Source of the DNA: Arcanobacterium_A bovis
GTDB lineage: Bacteria > Actinomycetota > Actinomycetes > Actinomycetales > Actinomycetaceae
DNA length: 64,000 nucleotides
Assembly: GCF_042655305.1 (NCBI RefSeq)
Contig: NZ_JBHSLR010000009.1
Direction: 5' to 3' (one strand)
Shown: positions 1-9,740 of the stretch, piece by piece
Position numbering within the stretch: position 1 is the stretch's first letter
Layout of the letters: every line of letters begins with the position of its first letter
The notes under the pieces: model-generated
Database searches by the model: none
What the model saw: only the letters and a program-made list of their open reading frames with translations
What the model was told of the DNA's origin: nothing
Translations under genes and position numbers: made by a program

Positions 1-301
1 GGGTGCAAGTGAACCTTTTAGTCGAGAAAAGATCATGTCGGGAGTGGGGAAAGCTTGTCAAGGGCGTCCAGTTACCGAGGATCAACTAGCGGTTCTAGCT
101 CAACAGGTTGAAGAGACTGTGAGGCAAAACGGGGTTTCCCAAATAGAAGCACACGATATTGGGCTTGCTATTTTGGAGCCACTACGTGAGCTTGATCAAA
201 TTGCCTACCTGCGATTTGCTTCCGTCTACTCTAGTTTCGACACACTTGAAGATTTTGAGCGAGCAATTGGTGAATTGCGCCAAGAATCGGCTTCAAAATA
301 G
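1..301 (+). CDS. nrdR: Transcriptional repressor NrdR, C-terminal part (5' end outside window)
   Basis: This is the 3' end of the ribonucleotide reductase repressor NrdR. The open frame runs from the first bases of the window (first whole codon at 2) and reads GASEPFSREK, then the ATP-cone signature KACQGRPV, and ends with LRFASVYSSFDTLEDFE, all typical of NrdR. The N-terminal zinc ribbon and the first half of the ATP cone are off the left edge. NrdR senses ATP/dATP and represses nrd genes through NrdR boxes; none is visible here. The first internal ATG (position 35) lies inside the conserved domain, so it is not the real start. The gene ends 29 bp before the convergent acyl-CoA synthetase gene, with only a weak 5-bp hairpin between them (about 304-316). 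Confidence 0.93.
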   Translation, partial: GASEPFSREKIMSGVGKACQGRPVTEDQLAVLAQQVEETVRQNGVSQIEAHDIGLAILEPLRELDQIAYLRFASVYSSFDTLEDFERAIGELRQESASK

Positions 302-330
302 CTAAGATTTTATCTTCTCGTGCTCAATAT

Positions 331-2445
331 CTACTTAGCGTCTTTCGCGTCGTTGATAGGATGCTCTTTCTCTGCCTTTGTGCTTTGCGTTGCATTGGAC
401 GTTGTAGCTTCAGCAGCGGGTTCATTTCCGTCTTCGGCAACAGGCTTATCGTCACCGCTCTCAGTTTCTTGATCTTCTGAAGGCTTGGACGTAGTGAGCT
501 GAGCGATCCACGTCTTGAAATTCTCAACCGTAATCCCATTGCTCTCAGCAAATGATCGCATCTCCTCGGTAGTGGGAGTATGCTCATTTACCCATGTCTT
601 TAAGCGGTCGAGCTGAGCGCTATTGGCTTCACTCCAAGCCTTAAGTTGTTCTTGAGTAGCTCCGCTTAGTGAGTGTATCGACTGAAGATATGAATCGAAG
701 CGCGCGCTTGCTGCAGACGATGCGTCTGAGAGTTTTTGGCGCCACTGGCCAGAAGAAAGCTCAAAATGTTGGAGTTGCTCTTTTACATTTTTTCGCATGA
801 CCTTGCCAAGCTGGGAGCGGGGCAGATCATCAAAGATAGCGATTGATTTTGGCATAGCGTAGTGTGACAGCTTGCCTTCGGTCCAACGTCGCACTGCTTC
901 TAGATCAACCTTAGCTCCTGGTTCTAGCACCAAAGCGGCAACTACCGATTCTCCAAATGAATCAGCTGGCATGCCTACTACCGCCACATCAACAACGCCA
1001 GGCATATCGCGAACTGCAGATTCAACTTCTGAGGGGTAAACATTGAAACCACCGTTGATAATCAGCTCTTTCTTTCGATCCGCCATAACTAGGAAGCCAT
1101 CATCCCAGCGTGCAAGGTCGCCGGTGCGAAGCCAGCCATTCCACATGACGTTGGCGGTTTCTTCCGGATTATTGTGGTACCCAGCAAATACCTGTGGTCC
1201 GCGCACGAGGATTTCTCCAACTTCACCGTCTGCTACCTGTTTATCAGGGTCTTCAGGATCAACGATCATCACCTCTGTGGATGGGAATGGAAGCCCCAAG
1301 GTTGATGGACGGCGTTGCTCAGAATACGGCGATCCGGCAATAACTGGGCTGGCTTCACTCATGCCGTAACCTTCGATCATGAATCCACCAGTAGTATCTT
1401 CCCAGCGTTTAGCAAGCTCAGGGGCTAGTGGCATCGCACCGCTTACCGAAAATCGAATCGACCGCAAATCAACTTCTGGTCGCTTTTCGATAGCCTTGAG
1501 GATTTTGTCGAACATTGGGGGCACGCCACCAAAGAATGTGATCGGATGCCTCGAATGAGCTGCCAAGAGGATATCAACGTCAAAACTTGGTGTCATGACC
1601 TGCGTAGCTGCCATGCTTACGCACACTGACAGTGACAATTGCAGACCAAAAGCATGGAAGAATGGCAGTACAGCGGCTACGGTTTCTTCACCGCGCTTGA
1701 AATCGGTGAGCCAGTACTCGACTTGGCGGGCATTCGACACTATATTCCGGTGGCTCAGCTGCACCGCTTTAGGGCTTCCAGTGGTGCCTCCGGTCTGAAT
1801 CAGCACAGCTATATCGTCTAATTCAGGACCTTTCAAAGATCCCAGATTCATCGGTGCTGCATGAGAAACCTGGTTGTCCCACGAATGGACACCAGGCGGG
1901 ACTTTACCGCGCAATTTTGCTCGCTGCGTCTTGGCTGCTTTGAGTGGAAGCTTGAGAAGGAACTGGGATTTACGAGGCAAAGCTCTGGTAATGTCAACGG
2001 CCAAATAGGTAAACCCGTGAAGAGACGTGTTCTCAGTCAGTTTTTCAATTGTTTGTTCCCACGCGATCACGATTCGTGCGCCGTTAGATTTGAGCTGTTC
2101 AAGCAGTTGTGCTGGGGGAGCGAGTGGATTGTGCTCAGAAACAGTAGCGCCTAGGTACGTGGCTGCATAAAAGGCGATGTAATGCTGTGGGCAATTTGGC
2201 AAGATGAGGGAGACGACGTCGCCGCGTCTTACACCGCACATTGTGAGCACTGTGGCAGCTCGTTTTACCTGCTCAAGAATATCAACATAGGTAAATTCGC
2301 GACCAAGAAAGTCAATAGCTACCCGGTGTGGGAAATCCGCTACAGCAGCATCAAGTGCTTTCTCAAGAGTGTCGTTGACAGGGACGATATTTCGTTTCAC
2401 GCCGTCGCTGTAATGCGAAAAAGCTTGTTCTTGAGCTGAGTTCAC
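331..2445 (-). CDS. fadD: Long-chain fatty acid-CoA ligase (AMP-forming) with a C-terminal tail
   Basis: This is an ANL-superfamily acyl-activating enzyme, expected to convert a fatty acid, ATP and CoA to acyl-CoA. Visible motifs are the phosphate-binding loop TGGTTGSPK (residues 218-226), GYGMSE (359-364), TGD (441-443), the hinge DRKKELIINGGFNVYPSEVE and the C-terminal catalytic lysine region LGKVMRK (K548). The enzyme core ends near residue 560. About 140 further residues follow: helical, Trp/Gln-rich (SxxAQLDRLKTWV-like units) and then an acidic Thr/Ser/Glu tail, which is unusual for FadD. The start is GTG with GGAG 8 bases upstream. It follows serA on the same strand after 111 bp. The exact chain-length preference cannot be read. 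Confidence 0.9.
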   Translation of the reverse strand: MNSAQEQAFSHYSDGVKRNIVPVNDTLEKALDAAVADFPHRVAIDFLGREFTYVDILEQVKRAATVLTMCGVRRGDVVSLILPNCPQHYIAFYAATYLGATVSEHNPLAPPAQLLEQLKSNGARIVIAWEQTIEKLTENTSLHGFTYLAVDITRALPRKSQFLLKLPLKAAKTQRAKLRGKVPPGVHSWDNQVSHAAPMNLGSLKGPELDDIAVLIQTGGTTGSPKAVQLSHRNIVSNARQVEYWLTDFKRGEETVAAVLPFFHAFGLQLSLSVCVSMAATQVMTPSFDVDILLAAHSRHPITFFGGVPPMFDKILKAIEKRPEVDLRSIRFSVSGAMPLAPELAKRWEDTTGGFMIEGYGMSEASPVIAGSPYSEQRRPSTLGLPFPSTEVMIVDPEDPDKQVADGEVGEILVRGPQVFAGYHNNPEETANVMWNGWLRTGDLARWDDGFLVMADRKKELIINGGFNVYPSEVESAVRDMPGVVDVAVVGMPADSFGESVVAALVLEPGAKVDLEAVRRWTEGKLSHYAMPKSIAIFDDLPRSQLGKVMRKNVKEQLQHFELSSGQWRQKLSDASSAASARFDSYLQSIHSLSGATQEQLKAWSEANSAQLDRLKTWVNEHTPTTEEMRSFAESNGITVENFKTWIAQLTTSKPSEDQETESGDDKPVAEDGNEPAAEATTSNATQSTKAEKEHPINDAKDAK

Positions 2446-2556
2446 GATGGTATCTCCGTACTGATAAAACGAGAAGGTCCGTTATTGTATTCAAATATTA
2501 TAGAGCCTCCACCGCATGTGTACAGCGAGGAGTGATCCCTTAGTTGGGACTAAACT

Positions 2557-3765
2557 TTAGCCCTTTCGTAACACTCGAAGGCGAACATGCATAGGTGATT
2601 GCTGAAGCTCTGCTAAGACTAATTCAGGAACGTCAGTTGCTGAGTCAGTAACCATATAACCATATTCTCCCTTTGTTGCGAGAGATTGATACGTGATATT
2701 CGCACCTGCGTCCGCGAATAGCTGATTTACGCGTGCCAGTGCACCCGGCGTGTTGCGGTGTACCCACGCGACGCGGTAAAGAGAGTCGTCTGACGGAGAA
2801 GAAGCCAAATTGGGCAGATTGACAGACATGTCCGTTTCGCCCTTGCGAATATAGCTCATCAATTTCGTGGAGACGAATTGTCCGATTGACTCCTGAGCTT
2901 CCAAGGTAGAACCACCGATATGTGGCGTGAGGATTACATTAGGGAATTGCGCCAAGCATGATTCGAAATGTTCGCCATTTGCGTTCGGCTCTTCTGGGAA
3001 GACGTCGATGCCGGCGCCCGCAATCGTACCGTCAAGGAGCTTTTCCCGCAAAGCTTCTAAGTCCACAATGTGCCCACGCGAAAGATTGATAAATACGGCA
3101 CCGCGCTTCATTTTGTCGAACATCGCCCGCGAAAAAAAGTTGGTATTCGAGGCGCGACCGTCGATATGGAGGCTCACCACATCCGACTCTGCTAGCAGCG
3201 CATCTAGTGTTGGCGAACGTCGTGCGTTTCCGAGTGCGAGCTTTTCAGCAATGTCATAGAAGACGACGTTCATGCCAATCGCTTCTGCAACCACCGATAG
3301 CTGCGAACCGATTGAACCATATCCGATAATGCCCAGCGTTTTGCCGCGGACCTCATGCGAGCCAGCAGCAGATTTCTCCCATACGCCACGATGCAGGGCA
3401 TTATTCTTCTGCGGAATTTGCCGAGTCAATGCGATGAGCTCACCGATAACCATCTCAACTACTGAACGAGTATTGGAATATGGTGCATTAAAAACCCCTA
3501 TTCCACGTTCGCTTGCTGCGCGAAGATCAATTTGATTCGTGCCGATACAAAATGCGCCAATCGCCGTCAGCGACGGCGCAGCGTCAAGAACTCGCTTCGT
3601 AACAAAGGTTTTGGAACGCAAGCCAAGCACATCCACGCCGTCAAGCGCAGCAATGAGCTCATCTTCGTCAAGCGCACCTGATATTCTGCGAATCTCGCAG
3701 CCATGCTTGTGGAAGATTTCGTCGGCGGAGGTGTGTGGGTTCTCGAGTAGCAGTATTCTAGTCAC
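2557..3765 (-). CDS. serA: D-3-phosphoglycerate dehydrogenase (short SerA with ACT domain)
   Basis: This enzyme catalyses the first step of serine biosynthesis, NAD-dependent oxidation of 3-phosphoglycerate. The 402-residue protein has the D-2-hydroxyacid dehydrogenase layout: NAD loop GYGSIG (148-153), catalytic Arg in LSRGHIVD (R230), acid in FPEEP (E259) and His in TPHIGGST (H282), then an ACT regulatory domain from about residue 331. Its length matches the E. coli-type enzyme (about 410) and not the 530-residue mycobacterial type, so serine feedback through ACT is likely. The start is GTG at 3765; an in-frame stop lies eight codons upstream (about 3790-3792) with no better start between. 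AGAAGG directly abuts the GTG, so translation may be leaderless or use an atypical site. Confidence 0.92.
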   Translation of the reverse strand: MTRILLLENPHTSADEIFHKHGCEIRRISGALDEDELIAALDGVDVLGLRSKTFVTKRVLDAAPSLTAIGAFCIGTNQIDLRAASERGIGVFNAPYSNTRSVVEMVIGELIALTRQIPQKNNALHRGVWEKSAAGSHEVRGKTLGIIGYGSIGSQLSVVAEAIGMNVVFYDIAEKLALGNARRSPTLDALLAESDVVSLHIDGRASNTNFFSRAMFDKMKRGAVFINLSRGHIVDLEALREKLLDGTIAGAGIDVFPEEPNANGEHFESCLAQFPNVILTPHIGGSTLEAQESIGQFVSTKLMSYIRKGETDMSVNLPNLASSPSDDSLYRVAWVHRNTPGALARVNQLFADAGANITYQSLATKGEYGYMVTDSATDVPELVLAELQQSPMHVRLRVLRKG

Positions 3766-3956
3766 CCTTCTACTGTGTGGTGTAAAAGGTCATTTTTCAA
3801 ATACATACCATGATACGGAACAACATCGGCACAAATATTCCGATTGCCAAAAACCAATGTGTATCTGAGAATATTAATCCAGCTTATTCTGCACGCGCGA
3901 TTGCATACACAAATAAAATGCACTCTCGAAACTGCCGCTGCGGCTGATAGAGCAAA

Positions 3957-6221
3957 CTACTCTTCGGCGTCGTTCTCCGTTGAAAGGCAGAACAGGGCGG
4001 AGGTAGCGCGGGTCATTGCAACGTATAAGTCGCCTGGTCCATCAGCCAAAATCTCTTTCGGCTCAACGAGTATCACCACATCGTATTCCAGACCTTTTGC
4101 AATGCGTGCATCCACGATTTGAATGCGACGGTTCTGCCCAGCAGCATCAATATCAATCATTTCAGGTGGAATCTTCCCTGATTTGAGCAGAATCTCGCCC
4201 ACATCCGCGCGCCGAGCGAGTGGAGTAATGACCGCAATCGTTCCTAAACCAGTGCCGAATTTTTCATCGAGCTTTCGAGATTCTTCTGCGATTGTGGAAA
4301 CCAAAACAGATGAAAACTCCCGCTCTGGCGCTGAAATTTCAATATAAGAATTGGGAAGATCACGGGCTGCTCTGACCTGCCGAACCGGATGCCCTGCCGC
4401 CGCCATAGCTTTCGTGGCTTGATTCAAAATGGTAGCTGGCGTGCGGTAACTGATCGTCAGCATAGCGACCCGGTGGTTCTCTGCAAGTTTTCCAAGAGCA
4501 GCGGGCCAACCGCCGTCGGGAGCTCCTGCCGGACGCTGGTCGAGATCTCCCACGATAGTCATAGATCGGCTGGGGTTGCGGCGAGCAAGCATACGCCACT
4601 GCATGGGCGACAACTCTTGAGCTTCGTCCACCACGATATGTCCAAACGTCCAGGAGCGGTCGCGCGCAGCGCGCTCTGCGAGCGTGCCGAACGTGTCCGA
4701 CGTACCCCAGCGCTGTGCCATATGCTCGGCATTTACAATGCCAGAGCCCAGATCTAGCGTAGACATCGTATGCTCAACATATTGGGAGAGATTGCGGTCT
4801 TGCAATTGGGCATCGTCGCGCTTTCTGCGCTGTTCGTCGGTTAAAAATTCGCCGAGATGTTCCGCAAATTCATCCAGAATCGGGATATCTGCAGGTGTAA
4901 AACCAGAGCCTGGCAGACGGCGTAGCAGCCCACGTTCACGCGTCGTAAGCTCGGGAGCGAGCTGTTCAAGGAGCTGTGGCCACTTGAGAATGTGTTCCAA
5001 GATCCACTGTGGAGACGCTGGCAGCCAGTGCAGATTGATTATGCGGCGCGCATCAGGATCAGAGGCGACGTCGGTCACGAGCCAGTCGCTGTCGGTCACC
5101 GTGGTGTGTTGTGCCGCGGCAAGTTGCTCGGCAAGTGTATTGACAAGATATTTAGCGTAGATATCGCGAGCTTCATTATGCGGTTTTCCGCTTCGATGAG
5201 CTTTTTGCTGGGCGGTGTGTACGTCCTTGGGCGTGATCTGGAGTTTCTTGCCCGAAATGACAACAGTTGTGGGGCGTTCCAATGGGCGTTGTAGAATCTG
5301 ACGCACTGCGCGCTCAACAATTTTCGCCCAGATGAGCCGCCCTTTTATCTCCGCAATGTCTTCAGTTTCCTCCTCAGTTGCCCGCACGAATGGAAGGAGA
5401 TCTTCAATGGTTGTGGACACGACGTCGGATTCGCCTAGGGATGGCAACACCTGATCGATATACCGCAAGAAGGAGTGCGAGGGCCCTACAATGAGCACAC
5501 CCGAATGGCTCAAGCGCTCACGGTGGGTGTAAAGCAGGTATGCTGCGCGATGGAGCGCCACCGCCGTCTTTCCGGTACCTGGACCTCCCTGCACCACGAG
5601 CACACCTTTGGCCGAAGAACGGATGATCTGGTCTTGCTCGGCTTGGATGGTTGCCACAATATCGCCCATTTTGCCGTCGCGCGCTTTACTCATTGCGGCA
5701 AAAAGGGCACCTTCGCCGGTGAGATTAAGATCAGAATCGTGCGAAGAATCTGCGGATAAGAGTTCGTCTTCGACGTTCGTAACGTCTCGGAATCGCAACT
5801 GAATATGGCGACGCCGCACGACGTCGCCCGGTTGTGCAGCAGTGGCCTGATAGAACGGTTCGGACTGCGGAGCGCGCCAATCAGTGAGGATAATCTGCTG
5901 GTTTTCGTCGCGTAAGGTGAGGCGTCCGATATGAGTTACTTTTTCGGGCTTTGAATCGAGTCGGCCGAGCACGAGTCGATTCTCGACGTTGCGCAGTTTA
6001 GTGAGATTTTCTTCGTAATGTGCGGCGAAGGAATCGCGTTCACTGCGCGCGCCAGGGGTGCCAGTGCCTCCTTGGGAACGCACCTTTTTTAGCTGAGCAG
6101 TGTAGTATTCACGCTGCTCATCGAGAGCAATAAAGGCACGATCAACGAATCTTTGCTCCTCTGAAATTGCGCGGGTGAGCGCGCTATTTTCTGTACTATC
6201 AGAGTGTGATTCGTGTGTCAT
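3957..6221 (-). CDS. helD: HelD-like RNA polymerase-associated motor ATPase (UvrD/Rep superfamily 1)
   Basis: This is a superfamily-1 helicase-like ATPase of 754 residues. It begins with a coiled-coil-like N-terminal region (EEQRFVDRAFIALDEQREYYTAQLKKV), has Walker A GGPGTGKT near residues 211-218, VVDEAQELSPMQWRML (motif II region), and ends with the UvrD-type motifs ARIAKGLEYDVVIL and YVAMTRATSALF. This arrangement is that of HelD/HelR proteins, which free stalled RNA polymerase from nucleic acid and in some actinobacteria protect against rifampicin; that role is by family, not shown here. AAGGAG lies 6-7 bases before the ATG. It is transcribed away from the PAC2 gene, and serA follows 191 bp downstream on the same strand. 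Confidence 0.85.
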   Translation of the reverse strand: MTHESHSDSTENSALTRAISEEQRFVDRAFIALDEQREYYTAQLKKVRSQGGTGTPGARSERDSFAAHYEENLTKLRNVENRLVLGRLDSKPEKVTHIGRLTLRDENQQIILTDWRAPQSEPFYQATAAQPGDVVRRRHIQLRFRDVTNVEDELLSADSSHDSDLNLTGEGALFAAMSKARDGKMGDIVATIQAEQDQIIRSSAKGVLVVQGGPGTGKTAVALHRAAYLLYTHRERLSHSGVLIVGPSHSFLRYIDQVLPSLGESDVVSTTIEDLLPFVRATEEETEDIAEIKGRLIWAKIVERAVRQILQRPLERPTTVVISGKKLQITPKDVHTAQQKAHRSGKPHNEARDIYAKYLVNTLAEQLAAAQHTTVTDSDWLVTDVASDPDARRIINLHWLPASPQWILEHILKWPQLLEQLAPELTTRERGLLRRLPGSGFTPADIPILDEFAEHLGEFLTDEQRRKRDDAQLQDRNLSQYVEHTMSTLDLGSGIVNAEHMAQRWGTSDTFGTLAERAARDRSWTFGHIVVDEAQELSPMQWRMLARRNPSRSMTIVGDLDQRPAGAPDGGWPAALGKLAENHRVAMLTISYRTPATILNQATKAMAAAGHPVRQVRAARDLPNSYIEISAPEREFSSVLVSTIAEESRKLDEKFGTGLGTIAVITPLARRADVGEILLKSGKIPPEMIDIDAAGQNRRIQIVDARIAKGLEYDVVILVEPKEILADGPGDLYVAMTRATSALFCLSTENDAEE

Positions 6222-6424
6222 GCGTACTCCTTACACGAATTGCACGAAAAATGTAGCCAAACAATTATCCACCATTTAGATAAGTAATGCCATTTGGGGT
6301 GAAGCTTTTAATATGGTGTAGGTGAAATAAAGATAAACTTGCGATGGTTGGCTATGCTTTATTGGTATCGTGCTATTGGTGCGGTGTTTCGTTTGTGATT
6401 CTGAATGGGGGCGTGAGGAAGTAG

Positions 6425-7498
6425 ATGTCGGATCTTATTGACTACAAGCAGACTCTTTCCAATCTTTCCACTCAGCGCGTGCCCTATTTGGTTATGAACT
6501 TGATTGACCCACTTGTTGATGCTGGAGATATTTCACAAGCTATCGATGCTACGATTGCTGACCTTGACGCAGTGAATATCGCTACCTTCAATTCTGATCT
6601 GCTCTACGATTATCGAGCTCAGCGCCCAATCGTGAGCTACCTTGATGGGAAACTCAATGAGCTTGCATATCCGCAGATGCGATTAAATCTGGTCACGGAT
6701 ATTGCTGGAAAGAATTTCCTCTACTTGTGCGGCCAAGAACCCGATTTTAGGTGGCAAACGCTCACCCAAGATATTCTCGATATCGTCAAGAAATATGGCG
6801 TCGAACAAGTCATTACCTATGCTTCGATGCCAGCTACGGTTCCGCATACCCGTCCAGCTGATATGCTCATTCGGACGACGAAGCCGGCGCAGGATGCGAA
6901 ATATGTGCAGGGGCGAGCCGAACATTTCAGTGCGCTCGCGGATTTCTTCGAGTACTTCGCAGGAAAATCCGATATTAGTGTTACTAATCTGCGGGTGCGC
7001 GTTCCGTTCTACCTAGCACGTGGTCTGCATCCTTTCGTGCAGGGAGCTCTCGCTGCTGTGAAAATGACGGCAACTCTAGGCGGACCGAAATTGCCCCTTG
7101 GAGATCTTGAGCAGCTTGAGGACCAACAAAAGGAAGAAATCGCGAGTATCCAAGTTGAAGGTGCGGAATTTGAAGAGCTTTTGCAAAAGCTTGAGCTCGA
7201 ATACGATGCAACTTCTGGCGAGGCAGGTTTCGTCAAGACCGATGAAGCATTACCAGAGATCCCCAGCTCTGAAGAGATTGGAAAAGCGGCCGAAGAATTT
7301 TTGGCTACTCAGAGTGCGCACTTGCGCCGAGCTGCGGGTGCGGGTCGTGATCGCGGTCCATCAAAGTCGAAGTCTGGTTCGAGCTCAGAGCAAGGTGTGG
7401 ATCAAACCGGAAAGTCCTGGTGGGCATGGCGGCGCTGGGGACGCAATAATTCTCAAGGTAACACTCAAAGTGAGGGCTCACCGGACGATCGGGGATGA
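6425..7498 (+). CDS. PAC2 family protein
   Basis: The protein is 357 residues long. The first 230 residues match the PAC2 (proteasome assembly chaperone-like) fold: an N-terminal region with LVMNLIDPLVDAGDISQAID, a central KNFLYLCGQEPDFRWQTL and ITYASMPATVPHTRP, and the RVPFYLARGLHPF segment. The remaining part contains an acidic stretch (QKLELEYDATSGE) and a basic, Ser/Gly-rich, probably disordered tail ending near RRWGRNNSQGN. Bacterial PAC2 proteins are common in actinobacteria and have no settled function; a proteasome link is suggested for homologues only. GAGGAAG precedes the ATG. The last 21 bp overlap the convergent gene on the other strand. Confidence 0.8.
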   Translation: MSDLIDYKQTLSNLSTQRVPYLVMNLIDPLVDAGDISQAIDATIADLDAVNIATFNSDLLYDYRAQRPIVSYLDGKLNELAYPQMRLNLVTDIAGKNFLYLCGQEPDFRWQTLTQDILDIVKKYGVEQVITYASMPATVPHTRPADMLIRTTKPAQDAKYVQGRAEHFSALADFFEYFAGKSDISVTNLRVRVPFYLARGLHPFVQGALAAVKMTATLGGPKLPLGDLEQLEDQQKEEIASIQVEGAEFEELLQKLELEYDATSGEAGFVKTDEALPEIPSSEEIGKAAEEFLATQSAHLRRAAGAGRDRGPSKSKSGSSSEQGVDQTGKSWWAWRRWGRNNSQGNTQSEGSPDDRG

Positions 7499-8326
7499 CG
7501 TCGACGTCCAGCCTATCTCTGTATCGGAAAGTGCTTTGACGCTCTGTGCGCCACGTTCAAGGCTTGCTTTTGAGATCACCGAGGTTGGTAACGGTAGCCT
7601 GCGCACTTGGCGCGAGATTTCCTCAACGTCAATCTCTTGATTGCTTGCCACCAAGATGATGTTGCCAAATCTGCGATTTTTGAGTATTGCAGGATCAGAA
7701 ATTGCGCACAGGTACGTGAAGCTCTCCTCAAGCGCACGGATTTCTTCGAAAAGCTGGGATAAACCCGCGCGCCCGGCAATATTCAAGCAGTACACGCCGT
7801 CGTCGCTGAGAAGCGAACGCGCCTTGCGGTGCGCTTCCACAGTGCGGAGTTGATCAGGAACCAGACCACAACGGAAGGCATCGCGGATGATGACGTCCCA
7901 CTTGCCTTGATTGGTGTCGAGTGTGACTCGAGCATCTTGGCTTCTAATACGCAAGCCCGGAGAGCGGGGAAGATCGAACCAGTCTCGCGCAAATGTTGCG
8001 AGCTGTGGGTCGATTTCTATGGCGAGCTGACGCGATTGGGGTCGGTCAGCATCCAAAGCTCGGGCGAGCGCACAACCACCAGCACCAAGATGAAGAACTT
8101 TGAGTGGCTGCGCAGGTGCAAATCGAGAATTGATAGCAACTCGGATGTGCTCCATATACTCAAATTCGAGATAATGTGGATCGGAGAGTTTGATAGCAGA
8201 GGACTCAACGCCGTCTATCCACAGTGTAATGAGATCTGGCGTGCTGGGATGCGCTCGAAGCTCGAGTAGTGACATTTCGGTTTGAACTGATTGCGGAAAA
8301 ACTAGTTTTTGGTGCTTAGGCGGCAT
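7478..8326 (-). CDS. Spermidine synthase-like methyltransferase-fold protein
   Basis: This is a 282-residue Rossmann-fold protein related to spermidine synthases. It has the nucleotide-binding loop VLHLGAGGCALARAL (about 75-89), an acidic ribose-binding residue in LAIEIDPQLA, an acid pair in RSQDARVTL and DVIIRDAFRCG, the last being the polyamine-synthase-like active-site strand. The classical GGGDG loop is altered to GAGGC, so polyamine synthesis should not be assumed; many actinobacterial members have no assigned substrate. There is no speD or other polyamine gene nearby. The ATG at 8326 reads MPPKHQKLVFPQ. Its 3' end overlaps the PAC2 gene tail by 21 bp, and its 5' end faces dinB across about 100 bp. 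Confidence 0.72.
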   Translation of the reverse strand: MPPKHQKLVFPQSVQTEMSLLELRAHPSTPDLITLWIDGVESSAIKLSDPHYLEFEYMEHIRVAINSRFAPAQPLKVLHLGAGGCALARALDADRPQSRQLAIEIDPQLATFARDWFDLPRSPGLRIRSQDARVTLDTNQGKWDVIIRDAFRCGLVPDQLRTVEAHRKARSLLSDDGVYCLNIAGRAGLSQLFEEIRALEESFTYLCAISDPAILKNRRFGNIILVASNQEIDVEEISRQVRRLPLPTSVISKASLERGAQSVKALSDTEIGWTSTSSPIVR

Positions 8327-8428
8327 AACAAAATTCTAGCCGACGTTCTGGGTACACTAAATATATATGAGGTTATGTAGGCGTAGTTGCTTTACTGAGC
8401 TCAGGATTTTGCCATAGGGGAGGTGATG

Positions 8429-9664
8429 ATGTCTCGGGCACCACGAAATGCTTCGTTACGCCGCGATTGGGGCGACGACGATTCCCAAACGCCAATTTTG
8501 CATGTTGATATGGATGCATTTTTCGTGGCTGTGGAGTTACTTGATAAGCCGCAGCTGCGTGGTAAGCCGATTGCAGTGGGCGGTCGTGACCGAGGAGTTA
8601 TTTCTGCTGCTTCCTATGAGGCGCGGCAGTTTGGCGTTAATTCTGCAATGCCGGTAGCGATGGCAAAGCGACGGTGTCCGGAGCTGATTATTCTTCCAGT
8701 AAATATGGAGCATTACCGGCGCGTATCTGCTGATATTATGCGGATTTTGAATGATATAACTCCACACGTTGAACAAATTTCGGTTGATGAAGCCTTCCTC
8801 GATGTACGTGGCGCACGAAGGCTTTTTGGTAGTCCGCGAGAGATAGGCGAATTAATTAGGCGGCGGATACACGGCGAAGTTGGTGTTGCTGCCTCAGTTG
8901 GAATCGCCTCTACCAAGCATCTGGCGAAGATCGCTTCCGCGCATGCCAAACCTGATGGTTTGCTCTTGATTCCGCACCATCGCTCCCTTGAGTTTTTACA
9001 TTCATTACCAGTGGGAGCACTATGGGGAGTAGGCGAGAAAACGCGGGCAAAACTGGAGAGTCGCGGCGTTGAGAAAGTGATCGACGTCGTTCGCTTGGGC
9101 GAAAAGCGTATGGTCAACATGCTGGGGCAGGCAGCGGGAACACGTCTATATGCGCTCGCAATGAATAAGGACGCGCGCGAAGTGTCCGGTGAATCGGTAG
9201 ATAAATCCATTAGCAAAGAACAGACCTTTTTTGAACAGTTGCACGATCAACATGAGGTTTTGCGCGTTATGCTTGAGCAATCCTATTCGGTGGCGCGCCG
9301 GCTACGCGCTCACCACCTGTTGGCACGCACGATTTCAATCAAAGTGCGTTCAGGGGATTTTGTTACGCTCAATCGCTCCCACAAGTTGGGCACTGCCACC
9401 GACGTTGGCGCTGAGATTTTTGATATCGCGAAGATGCTTTTCACAAAGTTGGATATGCCGGTATCCGGAGTGCGATTGGTTGGCGTGCGCGCTGAGCAAT
9501 TCGTTCTGGCTAACGAGGGGATTCAGATTGCGTTGGACGACGACGGTAGGCGTGCGCAAGCCGAGGATGCAATGGACGCTGTACACGAAAAGTATGGCGA
9601 CGCCGTGCTCGTTCCGGCTTCGTTGATCGATAATTTGCGCAGAAAAAACACAGAATCTTCGTGA
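8429..9664 (+). CDS. dinB: DNA polymerase IV (Y-family)
   Basis: This is a translesion DNA polymerase of the Y family. The metal-binding residues are visible as HVDMDAFF (D27, D29) and SVDEAFLDV (D120, E121), followed by the palm/thumb (GVAASVGIASTKHLAKIAS) and a little-finger domain to the end. Three in-frame starts lie together (GTG 8423, ATG 8426, ATG 8429); the GGGGAGG Shine-Dalgarno at 8417-8423 overlaps the GTG, so the ATG at 8429 with 5-base spacing is preferred, giving 411 residues. I see no LexA palindrome in the 100-bp intergenic region. There is no C-terminal PIP-like extension that I can recognise. Confidence 0.93.
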   Translation: MSRAPRNASLRRDWGDDDSQTPILHVDMDAFFVAVELLDKPQLRGKPIAVGGRDRGVISAASYEARQFGVNSAMPVAMAKRRCPELIILPVNMEHYRRVSADIMRILNDITPHVEQISVDEAFLDVRGARRLFGSPREIGELIRRRIHGEVGVAASVGIASTKHLAKIASAHAKPDGLLLIPHHRSLEFLHSLPVGALWGVGEKTRAKLESRGVEKVIDVVRLGEKRMVNMLGQAAGTRLYALAMNKDAREVSGESVDKSISKEQTFFEQLHDQHEVLRVMLEQSYSVARRLRAHHLLARTISIKVRSGDFVTLNRSHKLGTATDVGAEIFDIAKMLFTKLDMPVSGVRLVGVRAEQFVLANEGIQIALDDDGRRAQAEDAMDAVHEKYGDAVLVPASLIDNLRRKNTESS

Positions 9665-9740
9665 GTTTTTGCATGACTACCCTTCGCGGGTTCATTCCGA
9701 TAGGCTATGAGACAGGACGATCAACTGCTAGGAGAGTATA

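Noticed and set aside
8327..8428. LexA box before dinB
   Set aside because: No GAAC-n4-GTTC type palindrome is present in the divergent region.
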